Shown: positions 38,929 to 46,492 of the stretch, in pieces
How the letters are laid out: every line of letters starts with the position of its first letter
Position numbering within the stretch: position 1 is the stretch's first letter
NCBI RefSeq assembly: GCF_007829875.1
Contig: NZ_VIWV01000001.1
Coordinates: forward strand, 2,326,501-2,390,500
Length of the DNA stretch: 64,000 nucleotides
Source of the DNA: Streptomyces capillispiralis
GTDB lineage: Bacteria; Actinomycetota; Actinomycetes; Streptomycetales; Streptomycetaceae
Direction of reading: 5' to 3'
Made by a program: the position numbers and the translations under genes
The notes under the pieces: generated by a model
The model's database searches: none
Told to the model about the DNA's origin: nothing
The model's input: only the letters and a program-made list of their open reading frames with translations

Positions 38929-39052
38929 CTGAAGGTACCTGAAGGTGAAAGCAACGTTTCAGAGACTATGCCTTCAACTTTTGAAGTCAATAGGCGATGC
39001 ATTGTGAGTTACGAGACGCACCACACCTGAAGGATGTTCAGAACTTGAAGGG
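38929..39052 (-). promoter_or_regulatory. glcP upstream region with repeated TGAAG motifs
   Basis: Within 125 bases, five TGAAG copies on the plus strand and one inverted copy occur, two of them forming the perfect CTTCAA-CTT-TTGAAG repeat at 38972-38986. The stretch is less GC-rich than neighbouring DNA. Likely promoter and operator area; regulator not identified. Confidence 0.5.
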
Positions 39053-39063
39053 TTTGTGTCGCT

Positions 39064-42000
39064 CTAGCGCAGACGCTGGCTGATGACCTTGGACACGCCG
39101 TCGCCCTGCATGGAGACGCCGTACAACGCGTCGGCGACCTCCATGGTGCGCTTCTGGTGCGTGATCACGATCAGCTGTGAGGCCTCCTGCAGCTCCTGCA
39201 TGATCCGGATCAGCCGCTGGAGGTTGGTGTCGTCGAGGGCGGCCTCGACCTCGTCCATGACGTAGAACGGGCTGGGCCGCGCCTTGAAGATCGACACGAG
39301 CATCGCCACGGCGGTCAGCGACCGCTCGCCGCCGGAGAGCAGCGACAGCCGCTTGACCTTCTTGCCCGGCGGACGCGCCTCGACGTCCACGCCCGTGGTG
39401 AGCATGTGGTCGGGGTCGGTCAGCACCAGGCGCCCCTCACCGCCGGGGAACAGCCGGGAGAAGACGCCCTCGAACTCGCGGGCGGTGTCCCGGAAGGCCT
39501 CGGTGAAGACCTGCTCGACGCGTTCGTCGACCTCCTTGACGACCTGGAGCAGGTCCGCGCGGGTCTTCTTCAGGTCCTCCAGCTGCTCGCTGAGGAACTG
39601 GTGCCGTTCTTCCAGCGCCGCGAACTCCTCCAGGGCGAGCGGGTTCACCTTGCCGAGCTGCTGGTAGGCGCGCTCGGCGGCCTTCAGTCGCTTCTCCTGC
39701 TCGGCCCGCACGAAGGGGCGGGGCCTGTTGCGCGGGTGCTCCGGGTCCTCCGGGAGCTGTTCGCCCTCGGCGGGGGGCGAGGGCGGCACGAGCTGGTGCG
39801 GGCCGTACTCCGACACCAGCCCGGCCGGTTCGACACCCAGCTCCTCCAGCGCCCTGGTCTCCAGCTGCTCCATCCGCAGCCGCTTCTCGGCGCCGAGTAC
39901 CTCGCCGCGGTGAACCGAATCCGTCAACTTGTCGAGGTCCGCCTTGAGATCGCGCCCCTCGGTGCGGGCGCGGGCGAGGTCCTGCTCGCGGCGGGCCTTG
40001 GCGGCCTCGGCGGCGGTGCGCTCCTCGTCGGCGCGGGCCAGGGAGACCTCGACGTGCGCGAGCAGCTGCCGGGCACCGGAGGCGACGGCGCCGGCGACGG
40101 CCGCCTCGTGCCGCAGCCGGGCCCGTCGCTGCTCGGCCCGCGCGCGTGCCTCGCGCTCGGCGCGGGCCGCCCGGTCCAGGGAGTCGGCGCGCCCGGCGAG
40201 CCCCTTGACCCGCTCCTCGTGCGTACGGAGCTGGAGGCGGGCCTCCATCTCGGTCTGGCGGGCGTTGGCCCCGTCGGCGGCCAGCCGGTCGCGCACGGAG
40301 GTGTCGGGTTCCTCCTCGAACGGCATCTCCTCCGCGACGGCGAGCCGTTCGGCGAGTTCCTCGACCTCGCCGAGTGCCGTGTCGAGGGCCTCCTGCGCCC
40401 GGGTGGCCGCGGCACCGGCCCGTTCGGCCTCCCCGGCGGCGCCGCGCGCCTGCCCGGCGAGCCGGCCGAGCTGCTGGGCGACGGAGGACTTCTCCCGGTC
40501 GGCGGCCCGGCGCCGCTCCCCCAGCTCCTCGACGAGCGTCTGGCACTCCCGGCGGCGTTCGGCCGCCGCCTCCTGCGCCTCGGCCAGCTCCGCGCACCGC
40601 ACGGCCAGCTCGTCCAGCTCGGCGGCGGCCTCGTCCACGGACGCCCGCACTTCCAGCAGGCTCGGGGCCCCGGCGGACCCGCCGTGCGCGAAGTGCGCGC
40701 CCAGCAGATCGCCCTCGGCGGTCACGGCCGTCCACTCGGGCCGCGCGTACACCACCTCCTCGGCCTCCTCGAGGGTGGCGACGACGACGATCCCCCGCAG
40801 CAGCCGGCGTACGGCGGGCATCAGCTCGGCGGGTCCCCGCACCAGGTCGGCGGCGTGGGGCGGCCCGTCGGTGTGCTCGGGGCGGTCCGCGTCGTCGGGG
40901 ACGCCGGTGAGCAGCAGCGCCGCCCGGCCGGCGTCCTGTTTGCGCAGGAGGCGGATGGCGTCGGCGGCGGCGGAGGGGGTGGTGACGGCGAGGGCGTCGG
41001 CGGCGGCGCCGAAGGCGGCGGCCAGGGCGGTCTCGTGGCCGGGGGTGACGGTGAGGAGTTCGGCGGCGGGGCCGAGGAGCCCGGAGAGCCGGTCCCGTGC
41101 GGCGAGCAGGGCGCCGGTGCCGTCCTTGCGGCGCAGGCCCAGGGCCAGGGCGTCGTGGCGGGCCCGGGTGGCGGCGCGGGCGCGTTCGGCGGCGGTGGCC
41201 GCCTCGCGGGCGGCGGTGAGGGCGGTCTCGGCCTCGGCCAGCCGCTGTCTGGCCGTCTCGTGCCGCTCGGCGAGTTCGGCGTCCCCGGCGTCCAGGCCGT
41301 CGACCTCGGCCTGGAGGGTCTCGTACTCCTCCTGGGCGGCGGCGGCCCGTTCGCGGGCCTCGTCGCGGGCGGCGGCCAGGCGCTCGATCTCGGCCTGCGC
41401 GGCGGCGGCGCGCGAACGGGCCGCGCCGACCTGTCCCTTGAGCCGGGCCAGTCCCTCCCTCCGGTCGGCGATGGCCCGCGCGACGTCCTTCAGGCGCCGT
41501 TCCTCCTGGGCGAGTTCGCGTTCCAGCTCGGCGCGGTGGGCGACCGTGTCCTCCAGGGCGCGTTCGGCCGCCTCCAGGGCGGCCTCCAGCTCGGCCTCCT
41601 GCTCGCGGACGCGGGCGGCCTCGCGCTCCATGTCCTCCGGGTCCCGGCCGCGCCGCTCCTCGGGGGGCGCGGAGGTCGCGCTCTTCACGCGCGCGTCGGC
41701 CAGGGAGATGGTGCCGCGCACCCGCTCGGCGAGCTGGGACAGCTCGTACCAGGTCTGCTGGGCGTTCCGCAGCCGCGGGGTGAGCCGGCGGACCTCGTCC
41801 TCCAGCAGGGCCTCCCGCTGGAGGGCCTTCCTCAGCTCGGTCTCGGCCGCCTCCTTGCGTTCCTTGAGGGCGGCCTCGTCGGCGATCTCGGCCCGCAGCG
41901 CCTCGCGCAGCCGGACGAGGTCGTCGGCGAGCAGGCGCAGCCGGGCGTCGCGCAGGTCGGCCTGGATGACGGCGGCCCGGCGGGCGACCGCGGCCTGCCG

Positions 42001-42618
42001 GCCCAGGGGCTTGAGCTGCCGCCGCAGCTCGTCGGTGAGGTCCTGCACGCGGGCGAGGTTGGCCTGCATCGCGTCCAGCTTGCGCAGCGCCTTCTCCTTG
42101 CGCTTGCGGTGCTTGAGGACGCCGGCCGCCTCCTCGATGAAGGCGCGGCGGCCCATGGGGTCGGCGTGCAGGACGGAGTCGAGCTGGCCCTGGCCGACGA
42201 TGACGTGCATCTCGCGGCCGATGCCGGAGTCGGAGAGCAGTTCCTGGATGTCCAGGAGGCGGCAGGTGTCACCGTTGATCTGGTATTCGCTGCCGCCGTT
42301 GCGGAACATGATCCGCGTGATGGTGACCTCGGCGTACTCGATGGGGAGGGCGCCGTCGGAGTTGTCGATGGTCAGCGACACCTCGGCGCGGCCCAGCGGC
42401 GGCCTGCCGGTGGTGCCGGCGAAGATGACGTCCTCCATCTTGCCGCCGCGCAGCGACTTGGCGCCCTGTTCGCCCATGACCCAGCTGAGGGCGTCCACGA
42501 CGTTGGACTTGCCCGAGCCGTTGGGGCCCACCACGCACGTGATGCCCGGTTCGAACCGGAGCGTGGTCGCCGAGGCGAACGACTTGAAGCCGCGGAGGGT
42601 CAGGGCCTTGAGGTGCAC
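39064..42618 (-). CDS. smc: chromosome segregation ATPase SMC
   Basis: 1184 residues. The N-terminal ATPase lobe has Walker A GPNGSGKSNVVDALSWVMGE. Two long coiled-coil arms, rich in Glu/Ala/Arg, flank a hinge near residues 505-665 (LSGLLGPAAELLTVTPGHET start; GDLLGAHFAHGGSAGAPSLL). The C-terminal lobe has the signature LSLLSGGERSLTAVAMLVSI and Walker B FYVMDEVEAALDDTN. With ScpA/ScpB it compacts chromosomes, in Streptomyces notably during sporulation septation. The GTG start gives the expected VHLKALTLRGFKSF; the longer frame is not SMC-like. Confidence 0.98.
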   Translation of the reverse strand: MHLKALTLRGFKSFASATTLRFEPGITCVVGPNGSGKSNVVDALSWVMGEQGAKSLRGGKMEDVIFAGTTGRPPLGRAEVSLTIDNSDGALPIEYAEVTITRIMFRNGGSEYQINGDTCRLLDIQELLSDSGIGREMHVIVGQGQLDSVLHADPMGRRAFIEEAAGVLKHRKRKEKALRKLDAMQANLARVQDLTDELRRQLKPLGRQAAVARRAAVIQADLRDARLRLLADDLVRLREALRAEIADEAALKERKEAAETELRKALQREALLEDEVRRLTPRLRNAQQTWYELSQLAERVRGTISLADARVKSATSAPPEERRGRDPEDMEREAARVREQEAELEAALEAAERALEDTVAHRAELERELAQEERRLKDVARAIADRREGLARLKGQVGAARSRAAAAQAEIERLAAARDEARERAAAAQEEYETLQAEVDGLDAGDAELAERHETARQRLAEAETALTAAREAATAAERARAATRARHDALALGLRRKDGTGALLAARDRLSGLLGPAAELLTVTPGHETALAAAFGAAADALAVTTPSAAADAIRLLRKQDAGRAALLLTGVPDDADRPEHTDGPPHAADLVRGPAELMPAVRRLLRGIVVVATLEEAEEVVYARPEWTAVTAEGDLLGAHFAHGGSAGAPSLLEVRASVDEAAAELDELAVRCAELAEAQEAAAERRRECQTLVEELGERRRAADREKSSVAQQLGRLAGQARGAAGEAERAGAAATRAQEALDTALGEVEELAERLAVAEEMPFEEEPDTSVRDRLAADGANARQTEMEARLQLRTHEERVKGLAGRADSLDRAARAEREARARAEQRRARLRHEAAVAGAVASGARQLLAHVEVSLARADEERTAAEAAKARREQDLARARTEGRDLKADLDKLTDSVHRGEVLGAEKRLRMEQLETRALEELGVEPAGLVSEYGPHQLVPPSPPAEGEQLPEDPEHPRNRPRPFVRAEQEKRLKAAERAYQQLGKVNPLALEEFAALEERHQFLSEQLEDLKKTRADLLQVVKEVDERVEQVFTEAFRDTAREFEGVFSRLFPGGEGRLVLTDPDHMLTTGVDVEARPPGKKVKRLSLLSGGERSLTAVAMLVSIFKARPSPFYVMDEVEAALDDTNLQRLIRIMQELQEASQLIVITHQKRTMEVADALYGVSMQGDGVSKVISQRLR

Positions 42619-42787
42619 GCCGCCGGACTCTACCCGCCGGGAAAGTCCCACTCCATGAACGCACGGTTTCGCGGGTGAACGCGCAGGGCACATCAGACGT
42701 TGAAGAAGGTGAAACGATGCGCGGGACAGGGACCGCCGTGCGCGGGGCGCGGGGGGCGGAGGACCCGGAGGGGAAGGCGCGCAAAGA

Positions 42788-42812
42788 AAGAAGGGACGCC
42801 GTGGCGTCCCTT
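42788..42812 (-). terminator. Intrinsic terminator after the small coiled-coil gene
   Basis: AAGGGACGCC-GT-GGCGTCCCTT stem (10 bp). On the minus strand it is followed by TTCTTTCTTT, an unusually U-rich tract for this genome. Confidence 0.85.
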
Positions 42813-42885
42813 GCACTTCTGACAGCTGGGCGGTTGTGTCGGGCGGCCCGACCACTGCTGTGCTGTGTGTGGAGCGGTGCAGTGA

Positions 42886-43089
42886 TCAGGTGAGCGCAGG
42901 CTCCGCCTGGTGTGCGTCAACGCTCTCCATGATCCTGTCGTGAGAAGCGGCAGCCGCCAGCGCGTCGTTCTCCGCCTGGATCCGCACGAGCTCGGATTCC
43001 AGGTCCTGCACACGCTGCTGGAGCCGTCGCATCTCGGCGAGGAGTCGCGGGTCGGAGCCGCCGACGTAACCGAGAAGCGCCTTTGCCAT
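42886..43089 (-). CDS. small coiled-coil protein, unknown function
   Basis: 67 residues starting MAKALLGYVGGSDPRLLAEM. The middle is a leucine heptad coiled coil (RRLQQRVQDLESELVRIQAE). GGAGG lies ten bases ahead of the ATG, and a U-rich terminator follows, so it is a bona fide single-gene transcript. The longer open frame upstream lacks a ribosome site. I do not know an assigned function; size and shape suggest a dimerising adaptor. It sits between smc and acylphosphatase. Confidence 0.8.
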   Translation of the reverse strand: MAKALLGYVGGSDPRLLAEMRRLQQRVQDLESELVRIQAENDALAAAASHDRIMESVDAHQAEPALT

Positions 43090-43466
43090 GATGGATGGTC
43101 CTCCACAATGAGTGACCGACCGATGCGGTGTGGGTCGTGAGGGATGAGCACCCGCGATGCTTGGCAGGCCTGGAGTTGTGCTGCCGTTCAGCCATGCCAA
43201 ACAGCTAAGGTGCGCGGGGCTTTCAGCGTCTCACCAAAAAGTTTGAGGGTCAACACGATCACGCCCCGTATCGGCGGACAACCGGGCGCGCACGGCCGTG
43301 GAACGGCGGCGCCGCGATACTCACGGGTCCTCGGGGCGTGGCGATCATCTTGGCGGCTGGAGCCGCCCACGGCAAGCGGCTGTCGGCAATCACCTGGACG
43401 TTTTCGCCGCGGCGGCCCGGTCGCGCGGCGCCCGCGGGGGCCGGGGGCGCGCCGTGGAGCGCGGAA
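43090..43466. other. 377-base spacer between acylphosphatase and the small coiled-coil gene
   Basis: Open frames here have no ribosome sites. A perfect GGCGGCTGGAGCCGCC hairpin at 43352-43367 may end the acylphosphatase transcript. The promoter of the coiled-coil gene is expected near 43100-43230, where the base composition is less GC-rich. No RNA gene seen. Confidence 0.5.
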
Positions 43467-43748
43467 TCAGCGGACGGCGAAGCCGTCGTAGCCGCCGCGC
43501 GGTGTGTCCCAGATCTCGGTGACTCCGTCCACGCGCCCGGGCGTGTCGCCGGCCTGGAGCCAGCCGAGCAGTCCTTCGCAGCGTTCGCGGGAGCCCTCGG
43601 CGACCACCTGGACCCGGCCGTCGCCCAGATTGAGAGCAAAACCACTCAGGCCGCCGATCTCCAGCGCCTTGGCCCGCGTGAACCAGCGGAAACCCACACC
43701 CTGGACGTGTCCTCGGACCCAGGCGACCAGTCGCACTTCCTCGCTCAT
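43467..43748 (-). CDS. acyP: acylphosphatase
   Basis: 93 residues, the whole acylphosphatase fold. Both catalytic elements are present: the anion-binding loop with arginine in [17 protein letters not shown], and the asparagine in [16 protein letters not shown]. It hydrolyses acyl phosphates such as acetyl phosphate and 1,3-bisphosphoglycerate in vitro; the physiological substrate is unknown. ATG start. Monocistronic-looking, divergent from the CAP-domain gene. Confidence 0.95.
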   Translation of the reverse strand: MSEEVRLVAWVRGHVQGVGFRWFTRAKALEIGGLSGFALNLGDGRVQVVAEGSRERCEGLLGWLQAGDTPGRVDGVTEIWDTPRGGYDGFAVR

Positions 43749-43832
43749 GGCTGCAACCTAACCGGACAATGTCCCGCGAGGCACTCCGCCCCCTGGCCCC
43801 ATGCGGTACCGTCCCGACCCATGAATCTCAAT

Positions 43833-43878
43833 GAAACTCACTCGTTCGTGTGAGTTTCGTGATCATCGAGTTTTGATC
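43833..43878. promoter_or_regulatory. Inverted repeats upstream of the CAP-domain gene
   Basis: GAAACTCAC and GTGAGTTTC form a 9-bp repeat around 8 bases (43833-43858). It is followed by GATCA-n8-TGATC (43861-43878). The repeats lie 50-90 bases before the CAP start and could be an operator or a leader hairpin. Confidence 0.5.
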
Positions 43879-43923
43879 GGTCGCGAGGACGAGTCGACCG
43901 CACAGGACGAGGAAGGCCAGGAC

Positions 43924-45102
43924 ATGGGACGCCACCGACGCTCCGCCGCCGGCCGCGCCGCCACGAGCCGCGCCACCGGGGCCACTCACCACGACGGCGG
44001 CCCCGGCCCGCTGAACGACCGGACGGACGGCCCACCCACGATGGGCACGGCCCCGTACCTGAACCCCGAGGCCTACGCCGAGACGTACGCGAGGAGCGAG
44101 GCGTACCTCTACGGGACGGACGGCGGCGCCGGGTACCCCGCCGAGCAGGACTTCACCCGGGGCGGTTTCCCGGGCGGTGACTTCTCCACGGGCGGCCGGG
44201 ACCGGTCCGCCCCCTCCTTCGCCGGTGACGGCGGTGTGGCACCCGGCGAGGACGGCCGGGGCGCCGGCGGCCACCGGCGCAGGAAGAAGAAGGCCGCGCC
44301 GGTCCGCACGGGCCTGTTGGGGGTCTCCGCCGCGGTGGCCCTGGGCACGGTCGCGGTGGCCACGGGCGCGGTGCCCGGCCTGGACAACTACAAGCTCGGC
44401 GGCGACAGCGCCCCGGGCGACACCGTGCAGGCCGGTGGCACGCCGACCAACCTGCCCAGCGAGCAGGGCGGCACGTCCGGCAGCGCGGAGACCGAGGGCC
44501 GCGAGAGCGGCACCCCGGAGGCCCGCGGCTCCGAGCGCTCCACCTCGCCCGAGGCGTCCGCGTCGACGTCCGCGTCGGCCGAGCCGACGAAGACCGCGGA
44601 GAAGGAGAAGGAGCCGGAGAAGAAGCCCGCGGCTCCCCCGAGCGAGATGGCGCAGGAGACGCCGTCCCGCAAGGCCTCGCCGGAGCCGGAGAAGGAGACG
44701 AGCAGCCCGGTGACCGTGCCGGCGGAGTCCGCCGCCGGTGCCGAGGTGCTCAGGCTGGTGAACGAGGAGCGGGCCAAGGTGGGCTGCAGTCCGGTCGCCG
44801 CGAACAGCGCGCTGACCGATCTGGCCACGGCGTTCAGCGACGACATGGCCGCGCGGGGGTTCTTCGACCACACCGACCCGGACGGCGACACCCCGTGGGA
44901 CAGGGCCAAGGCGGCCGGCATAGGCAATCTGGGCGGCGAGAACATAGCCCGCGGCCAGGGCGACGCCGAGGCCGTCATGCAGGCCTGGATGGACAGCCCC
45001 GGCCACAAGGCGAACATACTGAACTGCGACTTCAAGACGCTGGGCGTGGGCGTCCACATGGGGCCGGGCGGCCCGTGGTGGACCCAGAACTTCGGCTACT
45101 AG
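43924..45102 (+). CDS. membrane-anchored CAP-domain (SCP/PR1-like) protein
   Basis: 392 residues. A ~125-residue cytoplasmic N-terminus (MGRHRRSAAGRAATSR..., ending in GGHRRRKKKAAPV) precedes one membrane helix (GLLGVSAAVALGTVAVATGA). A Ser/Thr/Glu/Lys-rich low-complexity linker follows, then a C-terminal CAP domain: VLRLVNEERAKVGCSPVAAN, HTDPDGDTPWDRAKAAG, GGENIARGQGDAEAVMQAWM and SPGHKANILNCDFKTLGVGV. The CAP domain is therefore displayed outside the membrane. Bacterial CAP proteins are poorly understood. GGAAGG precedes the ATG. Its TAG stop is part of the target duplication of the IS that follows. Confidence 0.9.
   Translation: MGRHRRSAAGRAATSRATGATHHDGGPGPLNDRTDGPPTMGTAPYLNPEAYAETYARSEAYLYGTDGGAGYPAEQDFTRGGFPGGDFSTGGRDRSAPSFAGDGGVAPGEDGRGAGGHRRRKKKAAPVRTGLLGVSAAVALGTVAVATGAVPGLDNYKLGGDSAPGDTVQAGGTPTNLPSEQGGTSGSAETEGRESGTPEARGSERSTSPEASASTSASAEPTKTAEKEKEPEKKPAAPPSEMAQETPSRKASPEPEKETSSPVTVPAESAAGAEVLRLVNEERAKVGCSPVAANSALTDLATAFSDDMAARGFFDHTDPDGDTPWDRAKAAGIGNLGGENIARGQGDAEAVMQAWMDSPGHKANILNCDFKTLGVGVHMGPGGPWWTQNFGY
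45099..45102. repeat. Target-site duplication, left copy (CTAG)
   Basis: CTAG directly before the left terminal repeat; the TAG is the stop codon of the CAP gene. Confidence 0.75.
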
Positions 45103-45117
45103 GTCGTGTCCGCAAAG

Positions 45118-45620
45118 TCAGGGCAGCCAGAGTCTGAGGCAGGCCAGGGTGACCAGGGCCTGGTAGTGGCGGGCGCGTTTGTCGTAGCGGGTGGCCAGGG
45201 CTTTGTTGTGCTTGAGCTTGTTGAAGCAGCGCTCGACGACGTTGCGTCGCCGGTAGGCCGCCCGGTCGAGTCGGCAGAGGCTTTCGCCCCTGCGGATGCG
45301 GCCGTTGATCTGGTCGATCCGCTCGGGAATCGCCGCCTTGATGCCGCGACGTCGCAGGTAGGTGCGGATCTTCATGGACGAGTAGCCCTTGTCCGCCGCG
45401 ACCCGCTCGGGCCTGGTTCTCGGTCTGCCGGGTCCGCACCGCTGGATGCGGATGCGGGCCATGACCTGCTCGAACTGGGTGCAGTCGTTGACGTTGCCGG
45501 CGGTGAGGGTGAAGGCCAGGGGGCGGCCTTCACCGTCGCAGGCAAGGTGGATCTTCGTGGTCAGCCCGCCACGGGACCGGCCGAGTGCCTCGCCCGGCCA
45601 GTCCTGCCCCCTTTTCGGGC
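45118..45620 (-). CDS. IS transposase, second frame (orfB, reached by -1 frameshift)
   Basis: Carries the C-terminal catalytic half: RSRGGLTTKIHLACDGEG, GNVNDCTQFEQV, the second acidic residue in VAADKGYSSMKIR, and the catalytic glutamate in RRNVVERCFNKLKHNKALA. The frame is open from upstream of the slippery run but has no good start of its own there, so it should be made as a fusion with orfA. The joined product would be about 278 residues. An internal ATG (MARIRIQRC) could give a 114-residue fragment. The stop lies at the edge of the terminal repeat. Confidence 0.85.
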
Positions 45621-45953
45621 TCCCGCAGCGTGCTGATGGGCCCGCACGGTCGTGGAGTCCACGCAGACAACGGTCCAGTCGACCGCACCGACCGCGTCCG
45701 AGTGCTGCTGGACGTGGGCCAGAAGGCGGTCCCAGGTGCCGTCTGCAGACCAGCGGCGGAAACGTTCATAGACCGTCTTCCACGGGCCATACCGCTCGGG
45801 CAGGTCCCGCCAGGCAGCCCCGGTGGACAGTTTCCACAGGATCCCGTTGACCACCTGCCGGCGATCCCGCACCGGACGACCCATCCGCGGCGGAGCCAGC
45901 AACGGCTCGATCACCGCCCACGACTCATCAGTCAGCTCATGACGACGCACCAC
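45561..45953 (-). CDS. IS transposase, first frame (orfA)
   Basis: 130 residues from the first of two adjacent GTG codons (VVRRHELTDESWAVIEPLL). It has the N-terminal DNA-binding region of IS5 transposases (DRRQVVNGILWKLSTGAAWR, WKTVYERFRRWS) and the first catalytic aspartate in VCVDSTTVRAHQ. The frame ends shortly after the A4G5 run where a -1 shift enters orfB. The annotated frame can be extended outside the element, but the start must lie inside the terminal repeat. Confidence 0.86.
   Translation of the reverse strand: MVRRHELTDESWAVIEPLLAPPRMGRPVRDRRQVVNGILWKLSTGAAWRDLPERYGPWKTVYERFRRWSADGTWDRLLAHVQQHSDAVGAVDWTVVCVDSTTVRAHQHAAGARKGGRTGRARHSAGPVAG
45607..45615 (-). promoter_or_regulatory. 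Candidate -1 frameshift window in the IS (A4G5 run)
   Basis: On the coding strand the orfA codons CGA-AAA-GGG-GGC contain AAAAGGGGG. A one-base backward slip there joins orfA to orfB with both frames open. Confidence 0.65.
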
Positions 45954-45990
45954 AAACAGAACAACGACCGAGGCACTTTGCGGACACGAC

Positions 45991-45994
45991 CTAG
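45991..45994. repeat. Target-site duplication, right copy (CTAG)
   Basis: CTAG immediately after the right terminal repeat, matching the left copy. Confidence 0.75.
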
Positions 45995-46029
45995 GGGTAC
46001 GCGGCACGGGTACCGCGGACCGACCGCGA

Positions 46030-46069
46030 AGCGCTAACCCCTGGTTAGTGCAACCTGTTGGTTAGCGCT
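46030..46069. promoter_or_regulatory. Operator-like repeats upstream of the HxlR gene
   Basis: Three GGTTAG half-sites: inverted CTAACC at 46034-46039, GGTTAG at 46043-46048 and 46060-46065. The outer pair extends to AGCGCTAACC/GGTTAGCGCT. Likely autoregulatory site, ending about 20 bases before the start codon. Confidence 0.6.
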
Positions 46070-46090
46070 GCTCTGACGTAGGCTTGAGCC

Positions 46091-46492
46091 ATGACGACCA
46101 CGCGGCCGGCCCCGGAGGAGCAGGAGCTCCCCTTCAACGTGTTCGCCAAGGCGTGCCCCTCGCGCGGCACGCTGGAGCACGTGACGGGACGCTGGGGCGC
46201 GCTCACGCTGGGCGCGCTGTACGAGGGCTCGCTCCGGTTCAACGAGCTGCGCCGACGGGTCGACGGCGTGAGCGAGAAGATGCTGTCCCAGACTCTGCAC
46301 GCGCTGGAGCGCGACGGCCTGGTGCACCGTGAGGCCCAGCCGACCAACCCGCCCCGCGTGGACTACGAACTGACCGCGCTCGGCCGCGAGGTCGCCGAGC
46401 GGCTGCTCTCCCTCATCCACTGCGTCGAGGGCAGCATGGAGACCGTGCTCCGGGCGCGCGAGCGCTACGACGAGACGCGCGGCGCCCGCTGA
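46091..46492 (+). CDS. HxlR family winged-helix transcriptional regulator
   Basis: 133 residues. The HxlR core is clear: [40 protein letters not shown] and [20 protein letters not shown], then [15 protein letters not shown]. The cysteine at residue ~22 (AKACPSRG) is in the position used for redox or aldehyde sensing in some family members. A cluster of GGTTAG half-sites precedes it. It overlaps the 3' end of mutM by 28 bases, tail to tail. Its usual divergent target gene is missing upstream, where the IS now lies. Inducer unknown. Confidence 0.88.
   Translation: MTTTRPAPEEQELPFNVFAKACPSRGTLEHVTGRWGALTLGALYEGSLRFNELRRRVDGVSEKMLSQTLHALERDGLVHREAQPTNPPRVDYELTALGREVAERLLSLIHCVEGSMETVLRARERYDETRGAR

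Larger units (their letters stand above)
45103..45990 (-). mobile_element. IS5-family (IS427-like) insertion sequence, 888 bp
   Basis: Bounded by 16-bp perfect terminal inverted repeats (GTCGTGTCCGCAAAGT at 45103-45118 and its complement at 45975-45990) and flanked by CTAG on both sides. Size, two overlapping transposase frames and short target duplication fit the IS427 group of IS5. Both ends, the DDE residues and the frameshift window look intact, so it may be active and recent. Confidence 0.9.

Noticed and set aside
39406..42678. Plus-strand open frame of 1090 codons opposite smc
   Set aside because: Antisense to SMC throughout; low-complexity Gly/Leu/Val composition mirrors the SMC codon pattern.
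45118..46007. Transposase frames read as a decayed pseudogene
   Set aside because: Both ends, the target duplication and all DDE residues are intact and the only interruption lies at a plausible slippery run.
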